A stretch of 64,000 bases of DNA from SMYC01 sp963578475 (GTDB lineage: Bacteria > Acidobacteriota > Vicinamibacteria > Marinacidobacterales > SMYC01), in assembly GCA_963578475.1 (NCBI GenBank), contig CAUZCL010000016.1, positions 33,308-97,307 of the forward strand. Direction: 5' to 3'. Shown one piece after another: positions 9,571-18,177 of this stretch. Under the pieces are notes generated by a model, which was not told the origin of the DNA, ran no database searches, and saw nothing but the letters and a program-made list of their open reading frames with translations. The translations under genes and the position numbers were made by a program. How positions within the stretch are numbered: the first letter of the stretch is position 1; every line of letters starts with the position of its first letter.

Positions 9571-10556
9571 TCGAGACGATTTATGTCGAAGAGGCCGTGC
9601 GTGCCCATCCACGGGTGCGCGCCATCCTTGCACGCTTTGCGAAAGCGACGATCGTGCCGATCACGCGCTACGGCGAAGTCTTCAACCGCAACCAACAAAG
9701 CTTCCGGCTTCAAAAAAAAATCCCGTCTCTGGTCCTCGCCGAGAAGAAGAGCAACCAAGTATTGCCTGCCCCCGAAGGCTACGGCATCGGAAGCGTTTTG
9801 AACTTCTACTTTTCGCACGTGCTCAACTGCCTCTACGACTGCCGCTATTGTTTTCTTCAAGGGATGTACCGCTCGGCGCATTACGTTCTCTTCGTGAACT
9901 ATGAGGACTTTCAGGAAAGCATCGCCGAAACGGTCGAGGCCCATCCCGGGGAAGAAGTCTATTTCTTTTCCGGCTATGACGGCGACAGCCTCGCGCTCGA
10001 GAGCATCACCGGTTTCGTCAAAGCCTTCCTGCCCTTCATGGCGCGACATCCGCGCGCGGTGCTCGAGCTGCGCACAAAATCCGCGGCGGTGCAGCCGCTC
10101 GTAAACCTAGAGCCCCTCGAAAACGTCGTCGTGGCTTTCAGCTTCACTCCCCACGCCGCTAGTGAATCACTCGAGCACGGCGTGCCTCCAATTACCGTGC
10201 GTTTGAAGGCGATGGCGCGCCTCGCCGAAAAAGGCTTCCGACTCGGACTGCGTTTCGATCCGCTGCTCTATGCCAAAGACTATCGGGATCACTATCGTGG
10301 TCTTTTCCAGAACGTGTTGGGCGCCATCAAAGTGGACGCGCTCCACTCGGTGAGCTTCGGACCGTTCCGGATGCCGCGCGATTACTTCCAGCGCATGCGA
10401 AAGCTCTACCCCGAGGAGAAGCTCTTTGCGGGTCCGCTCGAGGAGTCCTCTTTGGTGTCTTATGCGAGCGAGCTCGAGGCCGAGATGCGCGCGTTTTGCG
10501 AAGCCGAGCTGTCGCAGCTCGTGCCCGCATCTATCCTCTTCCCGTGTCGCGTGTAG
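9567..10556 (+). CDS. SPL-family (spore photoproduct lyase-like) radical SAM protein
   Basis: The 329-residue radical SAM enzyme carries the cluster motif CLYDCRYC (Cys 88, 92, 95) in the context VLNFYFSHVLNCLYDCRYCFLQGMY. That context resembles SplB, which reverses the UV-induced spore photoproduct in DNA. The YFSGYDGDSLALE and VVAFSFTPHAASESLEHG segments also match the SPL family. This organism type is not known to sporulate, so the substrate may be another DNA or nucleotide lesion. GTG 9567 overlaps the TauE stop (GTGA). It is the last gene of the phosphorylase-TauE-SPL unit. Confidence is high for radical SAM/SPL family and low for the reaction. Confidence 0.85.
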   Translation: MIETIYVEEAVRAHPRVRAILARFAKATIVPITRYGEVFNRNQQSFRLQKKIPSLVLAEKKSNQVLPAPEGYGIGSVLNFYFSHVLNCLYDCRYCFLQGMYRSAHYVLFVNYEDFQESIAETVEAHPGEEVYFFSGYDGDSLALESITGFVKAFLPFMARHPRAVLELRTKSAAVQPLVNLEPLENVVVAFSFTPHAASESLEHGVPPITVRLKAMARLAEKGFRLGLRFDPLLYAKDYRDHYRGLFQNVLGAIKVDALHSVSFGPFRMPRDYFQRMRKLYPEEKLFAGPLEESSLVSYASELEAEMRAFCEAELSQLVPASILFPCRV

Positions 10557-10674
10557 GTCGAGGTGTCCGCCAAAGAACAAGAAACTGTCCTAAAGCGTAC
10601 AGACCCTTTACAGGCACCGCTCGCATTGCAATCCATAACTGATTTATTTCCAATAATTTACCGCAATCGTATCC

Positions 10675-10989
10675 GTGGCATGGAAGTTGTATATATCCCC
10701 GATAATCGTGAGATACCAACCGGGATCGTGGGCCGTTATCGCGCTGGTTCTGCTAGCCGTTTTGTCGACGCCAGCACCTGCCCAAGTCGACCTCATATGC
10801 CCAGGTTGTGAAGCGGCTTCCGTGCTCCGTCTCTCCGAGGTCCTCGACCTCGTTTTCGGAACGCTCCTCCGGCAAGGCATCGCCCTCTTGATTGTGGGCT
10901 CGGCGGCGGTCGTAGCGCTCCCTTGGGCCATCGCCGCCGCGGCGGTCGCGATCATTTATGTGCCCCGCTGGCTCAAGCCGGCGCCTTGA
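10675..10989 (+). CDS. Small hypothetical membrane protein
   Basis: GTG 10675 opens a 104-residue protein with two hydrophobic regions. The first is an N-terminal signal/anchor (SWAVIALVLLAVLSTPAPAQ). The second, longer, is GIALLIVGSAAVVALPWAIA and onwards, ending with basic YVPRWLKP. A CPGC pair sits between them. No family is recognised. The best evidence that it is real is the stop overlapping the TTG start of the YigZ gene (TTGA at 10986-10989), a coupling style used elsewhere in this window. The start codon is uncertain. Confidence 0.5.
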   Translation: MAWKLYISPIIVRYQPGSWAVIALVLLAVLSTPAPAQVDLICPGCEAASVLRLSEVLDLVFGTLLRQGIALLIVGSAAVVALPWAIAAAAVAIIYVPRWLKPAP

Positions 10990-11591
10990 CATATCGCGTT
11001 CCGGCTCGCGAAGCGCGTTTTGAACAAGAGATCAAACGGAGCCGTTTCATCGGAATCGGTTGCCGGGTGAGCTCGCCGGAAGAAGCCGCCGCGACGCTCG
11101 ACGCACTGCGGCTCGAGTTCCCTGACGCGACGCATCACTGCTCGGCCTACCTGCTGGGGGATCCCCGCAACAGCTCAAATATGCGCGCGGAGGACGACGG
11201 TGAGCCCGCGGGAACCGCGGGAAAGCCCGTGTTGAACGTTTTGCAACACAAGAATGTCGGCGACGTGCTCTTGGTGGTCGTTCGCTACTTCGGCGGGATC
11301 AAGCTCGGGGCCGGCGGGCTCGTCCGCGCTTATAGCTCGACCGCGAGCGGGACGATGGATGCGCTCGAAAGCGTCGCCGCGGTCGCGGAGCGCGACGGCG
11401 TCTTAGCACTCGACTACCCGGACGAGTCGCTCGCCCGGCGAGCGCTCGAAGAGCTCGGCGTGACGATAGTCGGGAGCCAATATGGAGAGCGTGTGGAGCT
11501 CTCCTTGCGCATGCCCGAAGATCGGTTCTGCGAAATCTCGCAGTCCCTTCTCGAGCGGACGAGTGGGCGCGCGAAACTCGTTGCGATATAG
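10986..11591 (+). CDS. YigZ/IMPACT family protein
   Basis: The 201-residue product matches the two-domain YigZ family. The N-terminal IMPACT domain carries SRFIGIGCRVSSPEEA, DATHHCSAYLLG, DDGEPAGTAGKPVLNVL and VVVRYFGGIKLGAGGLVRAY, the last being the family signature. A C-terminal ferredoxin-like domain of about 60 residues follows. Family members are thought to act in translation control or in binding RNA/elongation factors, but their biochemical role is unsettled. TTG 10986 is chosen because upstream frame-open sequence is unlike the family and because of the TTGA overlap with the preceding gene. Length matches E. coli YigZ (about 204). Confidence 0.88.
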   Translation: MTYRVPAREARFEQEIKRSRFIGIGCRVSSPEEAAATLDALRLEFPDATHHCSAYLLGDPRNSSNMRAEDDGEPAGTAGKPVLNVLQHKNVGDVLLVVVRYFGGIKLGAGGLVRAYSSTASGTMDALESVAAVAERDGVLALDYPDESLARRALEELGVTIVGSQYGERVELSLRMPEDRFCEISQSLLERTSGRAKLVAI

Positions 11592-11640
11592 TTAGACGCT
11601 TCGCGCTAGCGTTCCTAGCGTCGAATTGACAGGAAACCAA

Positions 11641-12168
11641 ATGAAGAGCTACCTCCCTTTCGTTTTTGCGCTCGGCACCGCCCTTTGCTGGGGCCTCTAC
11701 GGCCCGACGCTCGGCAAGGCACGGCTCGCCGACGCCACTCTCTCACCGTTCAAGCCCTATGTCGGGATCGGCGTGGCTTATCTCGTCATCGCCATCGCGG
11801 GCGGGCTCATCGGAATGTGGTATAAGGGCGATAGCTTCGAGCCGACGGGGGCCGGTGGGCTCTGGGGACTCGCTGCCGGCACGCTCGGAGCTCTCGGCGC
11901 ATTGAGTCTCACATTGTGTATGTTCAGCGGCGGCGCGCGCATCCCGCATGCGGTGATGCCCGTCGTCTTCGGTGGAGCTGTGACCATCACGGCGCTCTAT
12001 ACTGTCTATTCGTCCGGGGGTAAGCTTCAGGCCAGCCCTTGGCTTTGGCTCGGCATCGTTGCCATGCTCGCCTCTGTCGTCGTGATTACGATGAACACCC
12101 CCCACGCCGCGCCGAGTAGCGGAGCCGATCAGCACAACCAAACACAAAGCGCTGAATCGGAACATTGA
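11641..12168 (+). CDS. EamA/DMT-like small membrane transporter
   Basis: The 175-residue protein has five hydrophobic helices (PFVFALGTALCWGLYGPTLG, VGIGVAYLVIAIAGGLIG, LWGLAAGTLGALGALSLTL, AVMPVVFGGAVTITALYTV, LWLGIVAMLASVVVITMN) and a hydrophilic His/Gln tail. This is half the size of a full ten-helix DMT exporter and fits a five-helix EamA-type unit, presumably acting as a dimer. No substrate can be named. Its stop overlaps the TTG start of the exonuclease gene (TTGA at 12165-12168). Confidence 0.7.
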   Translation: MKSYLPFVFALGTALCWGLYGPTLGKARLADATLSPFKPYVGIGVAYLVIAIAGGLIGMWYKGDSFEPTGAGGLWGLAAGTLGALGALSLTLCMFSGGARIPHAVMPVVFGGAVTITALYTVYSSGGKLQASPWLWLGIVAMLASVVVITMNTPHAAPSSGADQHNQTQSAESEH

Positions 12169-12809
12169 GCGGACTGCGCCAACTCTACTGCTGGTTCGAT
12201 ACCGAATATACCCGTCTCGAGCTCGAGACTGCTCAGCTCCTCGAGGTCGCGCTCATCGTAACGGACGCCGAGCTCCGTCCGATCCCGCGGCGACCCGAGG
12301 CTATTCCACAGGAGCTTCTGAGGCGTGACGGGTTCACAGCCTGCTTAACGCTGCCGCCCCAAGAAGAGATCTCGGAACACGTGCTCGAGAACTATCAACT
12401 TCTTCTCGCGCGCTGCAAGAGTGAGGGTCTTCCAGTCTCCGAGATCGACCGCTATCTTGCGCTATACCTCGACGAATTTCCCGAGACGAGCAGCCAAGAC
12501 CTGCGATCACGCCCGGTCATGGCCGGCAACAGTATCTATGCGGACTACTTCCTGGCGCGAAAATTTCTACCTGATTTTCTGTCCCATCTGAACTATCGGC
12601 ATCTTGACGTCACCACGCTGAAGATCGAATGGACGTTTCATCATCACGGTCCGCGATTCGAAAAGATGGGCCACCCCGACAAGATCAAAAAATACTATCG
12701 CGGCCAAGACGACATCGTGGGCGACAAGCATGACGCGTACTTCGACGTGCAAGCGTCGATGGCGGAGCTCGCTTATTACCGGTCACAGTTCGAACGCATT
12801 AAAGAGTGA
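12165..12809 (+). CDS. Oligoribonuclease-like DEDDh exonuclease
   Basis: The 214-residue exonuclease has the three Exo motifs of the DEDDh class. WFDTEYTRLELETAQLLEVA is Exo I (metal-binding D and E). GNSIYADYFLARKFLPDF is Exo II, matching the oligoribonuclease 'AGNSI..DR.FL' phrase. HDAYFDVQASMAELAYYR is Exo III with the catalytic His and Asp. Oligoribonuclease degrades 2-5-nt RNA and the linear dinucleotides from c-di-GMP turnover. The protein is about 30 residues longer than E. coli Orn and diverges in its middle, so 'Orn-like' is safer than orn. The start is a TTG coupled to the DMT gene. Confidence 0.78.
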   Translation: MSGLRQLYCWFDTEYTRLELETAQLLEVALIVTDAELRPIPRRPEAIPQELLRRDGFTACLTLPPQEEISEHVLENYQLLLARCKSEGLPVSEIDRYLALYLDEFPETSSQDLRSRPVMAGNSIYADYFLARKFLPDFLSHLNYRHLDVTTLKIEWTFHHHGPRFEKMGHPDKIKKYYRGQDDIVGDKHDAYFDVQASMAELAYYRSQFERIKE

Positions 12810-12832
12810 AGTGAGAGTGAAATGAGAGTGAA

Positions 12833-14206
12833 ATGAACTTCATCAACGAGCGCCGCGAATCGTCGATACCGCTTCGCCCGATCCAAACGGACACACTCTC
12901 GAGCTGGCTCGAGACTCAGCCCGCCGCGGTGAAACGGTGGGTCGAGAGCGTGGGGTTCGAAGCGGGCGCCGGACGGAGTCTGGCGATCCCGGACGAGGAG
13001 GGCAATATTCGCGAAGTACTCCTGGGCGTCGGCGATAGCTTGTGGGACTGGTCGACGCTTCCAAACGAGCTTCCCGCCCATGCTTACCACATCGATTCTG
13101 CGCTCACACGGGACGAATCGAACTGCGCCGCGCTCGGTTGGGCGCTCGGCACGTACCGCTTCGATCGCATGCGGGCCTCCGATAACAAAAAGCGCGGCGA
13201 GCTCGCATGGCCCGAAGGATGCGATCGTTCCCATGTGGAATCCACGGCCCGTGCGACGTTTCTCGTGCGCGATCTCATCAACACTCCCGCATCCCACATG
13301 GGACCCGCCGAGCTCGCCGAATCTGCCAAAGCCGTGGCGGATGACGGTGGCGCAACGATTCACATCCTTGTCGGCGACGAGCTCCTCGAAAAAGGATATC
13401 CCGCGATCCACGCCGTTGGTCGCGCCGCGGCGACCGACCGCGCCCCGCGTCTCATCGATTTCACTTGGGGGGACGCCGAAAGTCCCAAGGTGACTCTGGT
13501 TGGTAAAGGCGTGTGCTTCGACAGCGGCGGGCTCGATTTGAAGCCGGCCGCCAGCATGAAGATCATGAAGAAGGACATGGGCGGTGGCGCGCACGTCCTC
13601 GGGCTCGCGAGCATGATCATGGACGCGAATATTCCCGTTCGTCTGAGGGTGCTCGTCCCTGCGGTCGAGAACAGCGTGAGCAGCAATGCGCTGCGACCAC
13701 TCGACGTCGTACCCACCCGCAAAGGCATCAGCATCGAGATTGGCCATACGGATGCTGAAGGTCGTGTCATTCTCGCGGACGCGCTCGCAGAGGCCACGAG
13801 CGACGAGCCCGACTTGATCGTGGACTTCGCGACACTGACGGGCGCTGCTCGAGTGGCCCTCGGCGCCGAGCTCCCGGCGTTCTACACGAACGATGACGAC
13901 GTAGCCAGAGCACTCGACAAGTGCGGCACCCACGTGTCGGATCCACTCTGGCGCATGCCGCTATTCAAGCCCTACCGCAAGCTCATAGACGGCAAAGTCG
14001 CCGATATCACGAACGCTACCGACACGGCTCTCGGAGGCTCGATCACCGCCGCCTTGTTCCTGCAAGAGTTCGTCGAGCCCGAGATAACGTGGGTGCATAT
14101 CGACCTCATGGCGTGGAACACGAGCTCGCGCCCTGGACGACCGGAGGGTGGTGAAGCGATGGGGATGCGCGCGGTTTACGCTCTCATCGCCGAGCGTTTC
14201 ACATGA
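12833..14206 (+). CDS. M17-family leucyl aminopeptidase
   Basis: This cytosolic two-zinc aminopeptidase shows VGKGVCFDSGGLDLKP (metal/catalytic Lys225 and Asp230), KDMGGGAHVLG (Asp248) and GHTDAEGRVILADAL (Asp307, Glu309, Arg311). These correspond to the NTDAEGR signature, with His replacing the usual Asn. A PATLTGA-like FATLTGAARVALG follows. Length (457) is slightly short of PepA (about 500) because the N-terminal macro-like domain is reduced. ATG 12833 sits just after two copies of a GAGAGTGAAAT-like sequence that supplies a weak ribosome-binding site. The end overlaps the end of the convergent selD-fusion gene by 31 bases. Confidence 0.92.
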   Translation: MNFINERRESSIPLRPIQTDTLSSWLETQPAAVKRWVESVGFEAGAGRSLAIPDEEGNIREVLLGVGDSLWDWSTLPNELPAHAYHIDSALTRDESNCAALGWALGTYRFDRMRASDNKKRGELAWPEGCDRSHVESTARATFLVRDLINTPASHMGPAELAESAKAVADDGGATIHILVGDELLEKGYPAIHAVGRAAATDRAPRLIDFTWGDAESPKVTLVGKGVCFDSGGLDLKPAASMKIMKKDMGGGAHVLGLASMIMDANIPVRLRVLVPAVENSVSSNALRPLDVVPTRKGISIEIGHTDAEGRVILADALAEATSDEPDLIVDFATLTGAARVALGAELPAFYTNDDDVARALDKCGTHVSDPLWRMPLFKPYRKLIDGKVADITNATDTALGGSITAALFLQEFVEPEITWVHIDLMAWNTSSRPGRPEGGEAMGMRAVYALIAERFT

Positions 14207-16443
14207 GCAAGCGTGCTCGCCCTTACCTCGACAGGCGCTCCGTCGTCACGCGCAGCCGTAACTTCTCCGATATCGGTCACATTAGAGAGCTTGGCAAAAG
14301 CTTCGCCGACCCGGTCCGCTGGCAGGCCGAATAAAAGCCCTCCCGAAGTCTGTGGATCGAACAGAAGCTCGAGCCGAGGATGTTTTTGCGCGTCTGGACG
14401 GATGATGATGCCCTTCTTGGCCTTCTCGTTCTCCGGATGGAACGTGCTGCGGAACCCCTGCGCCAAGAGCTCGACGGTTCCAGGGAGCGCGGGGATTTGC
14501 GAAACGTCGAGCACCGCGCTGACGCCGCTCGCGCGCAACATCTCGGCGAGATGCCCCAAAAGCCCGAAGCCCGTAATGTCGGTGACCGCTTTCGCACCGA
14601 GCTCGGCGGCGATCCGCGCAGCTTCAGCATTGCTCGACAGCATCGCATCGATCGTCGCTTGAAGCCAGAGCCCGGACACGCGACCTTGCATGTCGGCATG
14701 GAGCAAGACGCCTGTCCCGAGACTCTTGGTGAGCAAGAGGCGGTCGCCAACCTCCAAACCATCGATAGCGAGAAGGCGCTCACCGGCATAGCCGTCGATG
14801 GTGAAGCCGACGATGAGCTCCGTCGCCGTCGTCGTATGGCCACCAAGTAGCGTAATGCCTGCCGGATCGAAGACGGCTCGCGCTCCTGCAAGCACTTGAT
14901 ACAGAAATTCCTCCGCTTGATCGGGCGGCGCGTCCTTGGGTATGGCGACGATGGCGAGCGCGTAGCGAGGCTCAGCCCCGGTGGCGTAGAGATCGGAGAC
15001 CGAATTGATAGCGGCGACGCGTCCCACGAGATACGGGTCGTCGAAAAACGCGCGGAAGGCATCGACACTCGACACGATGAGATCGCCTTTGGGGGTCTCG
15101 TAAGCGGCGGCGTCGTCCGGCTCTTCGAGTCCGAGCTTCACCGTCTCGTCCGAGCTATGTTTGTCGAGCCGGCCGAGCGCGCGCTCGAGAACGCTCTGGC
15201 CGACTTTCGCCGCGCAACCGCCGCAAAGCATCTCCATCTCTTTCGACATGTCCGGAAGCTGTTCGAACGCTTCGGTCATGGCCCCTTCACGATTCAAGAC
15301 CTGGAAGCGCGTCATGAAGCGGCGATCGATCCAGTCCTTGAGATCCATCACCCACTTGCCTTCGAACGAGCGTCCCCATTTCGCGCCGAGCGCGGTTCCG
15401 TCGCCGAGATTCAAGAGCGTGAGAAAATCTCCCTGCGGCCGATAAGCTTTGAGCGGCCGGCCCGCGATCCGCGCGCGAAGATTGTCGATCAGATAGGGTC
15501 CTTGTCGCACCGCGTAGACCCCCGCTTTGGGCGTCTTCGGGTAGTCGTTCATCGTGGCGCAATCGCCGGCGGCGAAGAGATCGTCATAGCCTTCGACTTG
15601 GAGCGTCGACCGCGTGCGGATGAACCCGCGGTGCTCGACAGGAAGTCCGGAGGCGCGCGGGAGTAGATGGCCCACGGCGCCTGTTACCCAGACGAGTGCG
15701 TCACAGGGCATCGTCTCGCCGTCCTCGAAGATGACGCTCTGTGACGTCGCCTCCCGAACGCGGCGGTTCGGGACGATGGCGATGTGCCGCGTCTCGGCGT
15801 TCCTATAGACGCGGTCGAGGAGGCCCTGCGGATAACCCGCGAGCACCTGGTCGAGCGCGTGTACGAGGGTCATCTGGATCGTCGGGTCGTCGCGCGCGCC
15901 GACACGCTCCCATAATGTGAACGCGAGCTCCACGCCTCCCGCTCCGCCTCCGACGACGACGATGCGAAAAGGCATTCCCACGTCTCGTCTCCGGACTTTC
16001 TCGACGAGGGCGTCGGTCCGCCGGACGAGCTCCGCGATGGGTCGCGTAGGGACAGCGTGCTCGCGAATTCCAGGCAAGTCCAGCCCGGCCACGGTCGAGC
16101 CGATATCCACCGAGGCGACATCGTAAGGAATGGGCGGGCGTCCTTCGAGATGCACGAGGCGTTCTTTCGCATCGATGCGGGTCGCGGCCGACAAGATGAC
16201 CCGAGCCATCGCGCGCCGCGCGAGCGGGACGACGTCGATCTCGAGCTCTTCGGCGCGGTATTGGCCGGCGACGAATCCGGGCACCATACCGGAGTAAATG
16301 GCGACAGGATGGTCGACAACGACGGTCAAGTGTGTCGAGGGTGGAGGCTCCATCGCGAAGCGGCGGATCACTTGCACGTGTGTATGGCCGCCTCCCACGA
16401 GCACGAGCTCGGTCCGCGGGTAGTTGGTTTTTAGCTTCGACAA
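14176..16443 (-). CDS. selD: Selenide, water dikinase fused to an NADH-dehydrogenase-like FAD domain
   Basis: The 755-residue two-part protein has an N-terminal pyridine-nucleotide-disulfide-oxidoreductase/NDH-2-like module of about 400 residues. It carries LVLVGGGHTHVQVI, IVVVGGGAGGVELAF and YDDLFAAGDCATM (FAD, NADH and second FAD motifs). The rest is SelD, making selenophosphate from selenide and ATP: LCGGCAAKVG (Cys407, Cys410, Lys413), SSVDAFRAFFDDP, AAINSVSDLYATGAEP, LLGGHTT and VTDITGFGLLGHLAEML. The active-site residue is Cys, not Sec. Such fusions are known and may link selenide handling to a redox step. The start is TTG 16443; no SelA, SelB or SelU lies in the window. Confidence 0.92.
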   Translation of the reverse strand: MSKLKTNYPRTELVLVGGGHTHVQVIRRFAMEPPPSTHLTVVVDHPVAIYSGMVPGFVAGQYRAEELEIDVVPLARRAMARVILSAATRIDAKERLVHLEGRPPIPYDVASVDIGSTVAGLDLPGIREHAVPTRPIAELVRRTDALVEKVRRRDVGMPFRIVVVGGGAGGVELAFTLWERVGARDDPTIQMTLVHALDQVLAGYPQGLLDRVYRNAETRHIAIVPNRRVREATSQSVIFEDGETMPCDALVWVTGAVGHLLPRASGLPVEHRGFIRTRSTLQVEGYDDLFAAGDCATMNDYPKTPKAGVYAVRQGPYLIDNLRARIAGRPLKAYRPQGDFLTLLNLGDGTALGAKWGRSFEGKWVMDLKDWIDRRFMTRFQVLNREGAMTEAFEQLPDMSKEMEMLCGGCAAKVGQSVLERALGRLDKHSSDETVKLGLEEPDDAAAYETPKGDLIVSSVDAFRAFFDDPYLVGRVAAINSVSDLYATGAEPRYALAIVAIPKDAPPDQAEEFLYQVLAGARAVFDPAGITLLGGHTTTATELIVGFTIDGYAGERLLAIDGLEVGDRLLLTKSLGTGVLLHADMQGRVSGLWLQATIDAMLSSNAEAARIAAELGAKAVTDITGFGLLGHLAEMLRASGVSAVLDVSQIPALPGTVELLAQGFRSTFHPENEKAKKGIIIRPDAQKHPRLELLFDPQTSGGLLFGLPADRVGEAFAKLSNVTDIGEVTAARDDGAPVEVRASTLAHVKRSAMRA

Positions 16444-16569
16444 AACGCGCCCTATTGTATCGCTCTCGAACGATAATCGTCCGCATAGCGAGCTATTTAT
16501 GGGCGCGGCGCGCAGCCCAGATCAGACCCATGGAGGCGCTTCGCGAAGACTGAGTTAATCTACGCCTTC

Positions 16570-17295
16570 ATGGCGTATCCCCCAATCCCGTACGCCGAAC
16601 TCGAAACGATGTTCCTCGATGTCGGGAACACCCTCGTCTCGATGGACTATGCCTGGATCGCGGACGAGCTCGCGAAACGCGGCGTCGTCGTCCCGTTCGA
16701 TAGGCTACAGCGTGCGGAGGCGGCGTCACGACCCACCATATCGCGGTCTATCGTAGGTCACGCATCGACCGAGGGTCTCACCACGCTCGAGCTTTATTTG
16801 AACACGATCCTCACGAAGCTCGGCGTCGCGCCCGAACGAAGAGCGGAGCTCGTTCGCGAGCTCGTACCTGTGTTTCGCGGTCCGGGGCGAGAGAAGCTCT
16901 GGAGCTACGTGCTGCCAGGCGTTCCAGAAGCGCTCGAAGAGCTGCGTGCGCTCGGCTTGCGCCTCGTCGTCGTCAGCAATTCCGACGGTTCCGTGGAACA
17001 GGTCCTCGTAAACCTTGGGCTGCGCCCCTATCTCGAGCGGGTGTTCGATTCTCACATCGTCGGCTACGAGAAACCCGACCCGCGTTTCTTCCAGCACGCG
17101 CTCGATGAGACGGACGCGAACTCGGCGACGACCTTGCACATCGGAGATATCTACGCCGCGGACATCGAGGGGGGCCGTGCCGCGGGCGTTCACACCGCGC
17201 TCGTCGACCCTTTCGACGACTGGGAAGGCGTGGACTGCACACGGTTCCGCGATCTGACGGAAGCCTCCAAAGTCATCCGAGAGGCCCGAAGCTGA
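16570..17295 (+). CDS. HAD-superfamily hydrolase
   Basis: The 241-residue Rossmann-like hydrolase carries all four HAD motifs: FLDVGNTLV (motif I), VVVSNSDG (II), GYEKPDPRFF (III Lys) and HIGDIYAADIEGGRAAG (IV). In motif I the second Asp of the usual DxD is Gly, as in several HAD lines with DVGxT; the nucleophile Asp is kept, so phosphatase activity is possible but acid-base catalysis must differ. An alpha-helical cap lies between motifs I and II, giving a HAD-IA-type layout. No operon partner is evident. Confidence 0.85.
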   Translation: MAYPPIPYAELETMFLDVGNTLVSMDYAWIADELAKRGVVVPFDRLQRAEAASRPTISRSIVGHASTEGLTTLELYLNTILTKLGVAPERRAELVRELVPVFRGPGREKLWSYVLPGVPEALEELRALGLRLVVVSNSDGSVEQVLVNLGLRPYLERVFDSHIVGYEKPDPRFFQHALDETDANSATTLHIGDIYAADIEGGRAAGVHTALVDPFDDWEGVDCTRFRDLTEASKVIREARS

Positions 17296-17323
17296 GTGCC
17301 CCATTCGTGCTAACGTGTCGGCC

Positions 17324-17811
17324 ATGAAACCAGTGTGGATCCTGACCATGGTTTCCTCACTCATTTGGGCCGCGCTCGACGCATCGCAACAAAATCCCAC
17401 TGCCTACGTCGCCTTTGAAAAACACGACAAGCTCTCTTCCGAAACCGCCGCGACTTGGCGGACTCGGCGCGGGATGTCCGCGAAAAGCTTCGCGACCGCG
17501 GGATCGAGTCGACCGAGGACCTCGAAGACGCCGACGTGCTCGTTGTGATCCTCGACCGCCGTATCGAGGTCCGTCCGTCCGGTGAGAACGATTGGGGCGG
17601 TGCGTTGAAGCAAACGCACTACCAGAGCCGCCTTATTCTGTCGGTGCGCTACGAGACGGGCGCCACCATCGAAGAGTCAGAGGTCGCGCTCGCGGGCGCC
17701 TTCGTGACTTGGAAACGCGTCGCAGGCGAGGTCGCCAAGGACGCCGAGAAGTGGGCGCGCGACCACCGCCCCTGGAAATCCGCCCTCTCTCTTCTTTCGA
17801 GAAAACCCTGA
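17324..17811 (+). pseudogene. Frameshifted small secreted protein
   Basis: ATG 17324 starts a signal-peptide-like sequence (VWILTMVSSLIWAALDASQQ). The reading frame is lost near 17440 and the plausible continuation, DLADSARDVREKLRDRGI, lies one base away and runs to 17811 (ESEVALAGAFVTWKRVAGEV). Joined, the product would be about 160 residues: a secreted protein with a helical segment followed by a beta-rich DVLVVILDRRIEVR part. No family is recognised. A single indel separates the parts, so a base-calling error is as likely as a real pseudogene. Confidence 0.6.
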
Positions 17812-17823
17812 ACTTTTATTTTA

Positions 17824-17836
17824 CCTACAACGTAGG
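17824..17836. promoter_or_regulatory. Putative PadR operator (inverted repeat CCTACAACGTAGG)
   Basis: A short palindrome, CCTAC-AAC-GTAGG, lies 20 bases upstream of the padR start, where the promoter should be. PadR-family regulators commonly repress their own operon through short inverted repeats near the promoter, and this one precedes padR and a permease gene. The role as operator is inferred from position only. Confidence 0.45.
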
Positions 17837-17856
17837 CATTAGGGTATGGTCGCTTC

Positions 17857-18177
17857 ATGATTGGTGGATTCGAACAAATGGTGCTTCTGGCCGCCCTGAG
17901 ACTCGAAGGCAGCGCCTACGCAGTCACCATTCGCGAAGAGCTCGAAGAGCGGGCCCGGAAGCACGTGGCGCGAGGGGCTCTGTATACGGTGCTCGAGCGG
18001 CTTGAATCGAAGGGCTACCTGTCCTCGCGGATGGGTGACCCCACACCGGAGCGCGGTGGCCGCTCACGGCGCTACTACAAAGTGACCACGCTCGGCGTGA
18101 ATGCGCTGAAGGACTCGAAGGACGCGATCGTGGGGCTTTGGCGAGGCCTGGAATCGGTGCTCGGGAAAATCACATGA
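17857..18177 (+). CDS. PadR-family transcriptional regulator
   Basis: The 106-residue winged-helix regulator has the PadR wHTH with LLAALRLEGSAYAVTIREEL, GALYTVLERLESKGYLSS (recognition helix) and wing GGRSRRYYKVTTLGVNAL, followed by a short dimerisation helix. In Acidobacteria such genes stand directly before a long 'orphan' ABC permease and probably control it. Here the stop overlaps the ATG of the permease remnant (ATGA at 18174-18177). An inverted repeat lies just upstream. The regulator is intact although its presumed target is broken. Confidence 0.9.
   Translation: MIGGFEQMVLLAALRLEGSAYAVTIREELEERARKHVARGALYTVLERLESKGYLSSRMGDPTPERGGRSRRYYKVTTLGVNALKDSKDAIVGLWRGLESVLGKIT

Noticed and set aside
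12776..13933. 385-codon open frame on the minus strand
   Set aside because: It is antisense to the M17 aminopeptidase, whose metal ligands are intact, and its translation has no domain-like features.
14277..15666. Plus- and minus-strand open frames inside the SelD fusion
   Set aside because: They are shadows of a GC-rich coding region with conserved protein motifs in the other frame.
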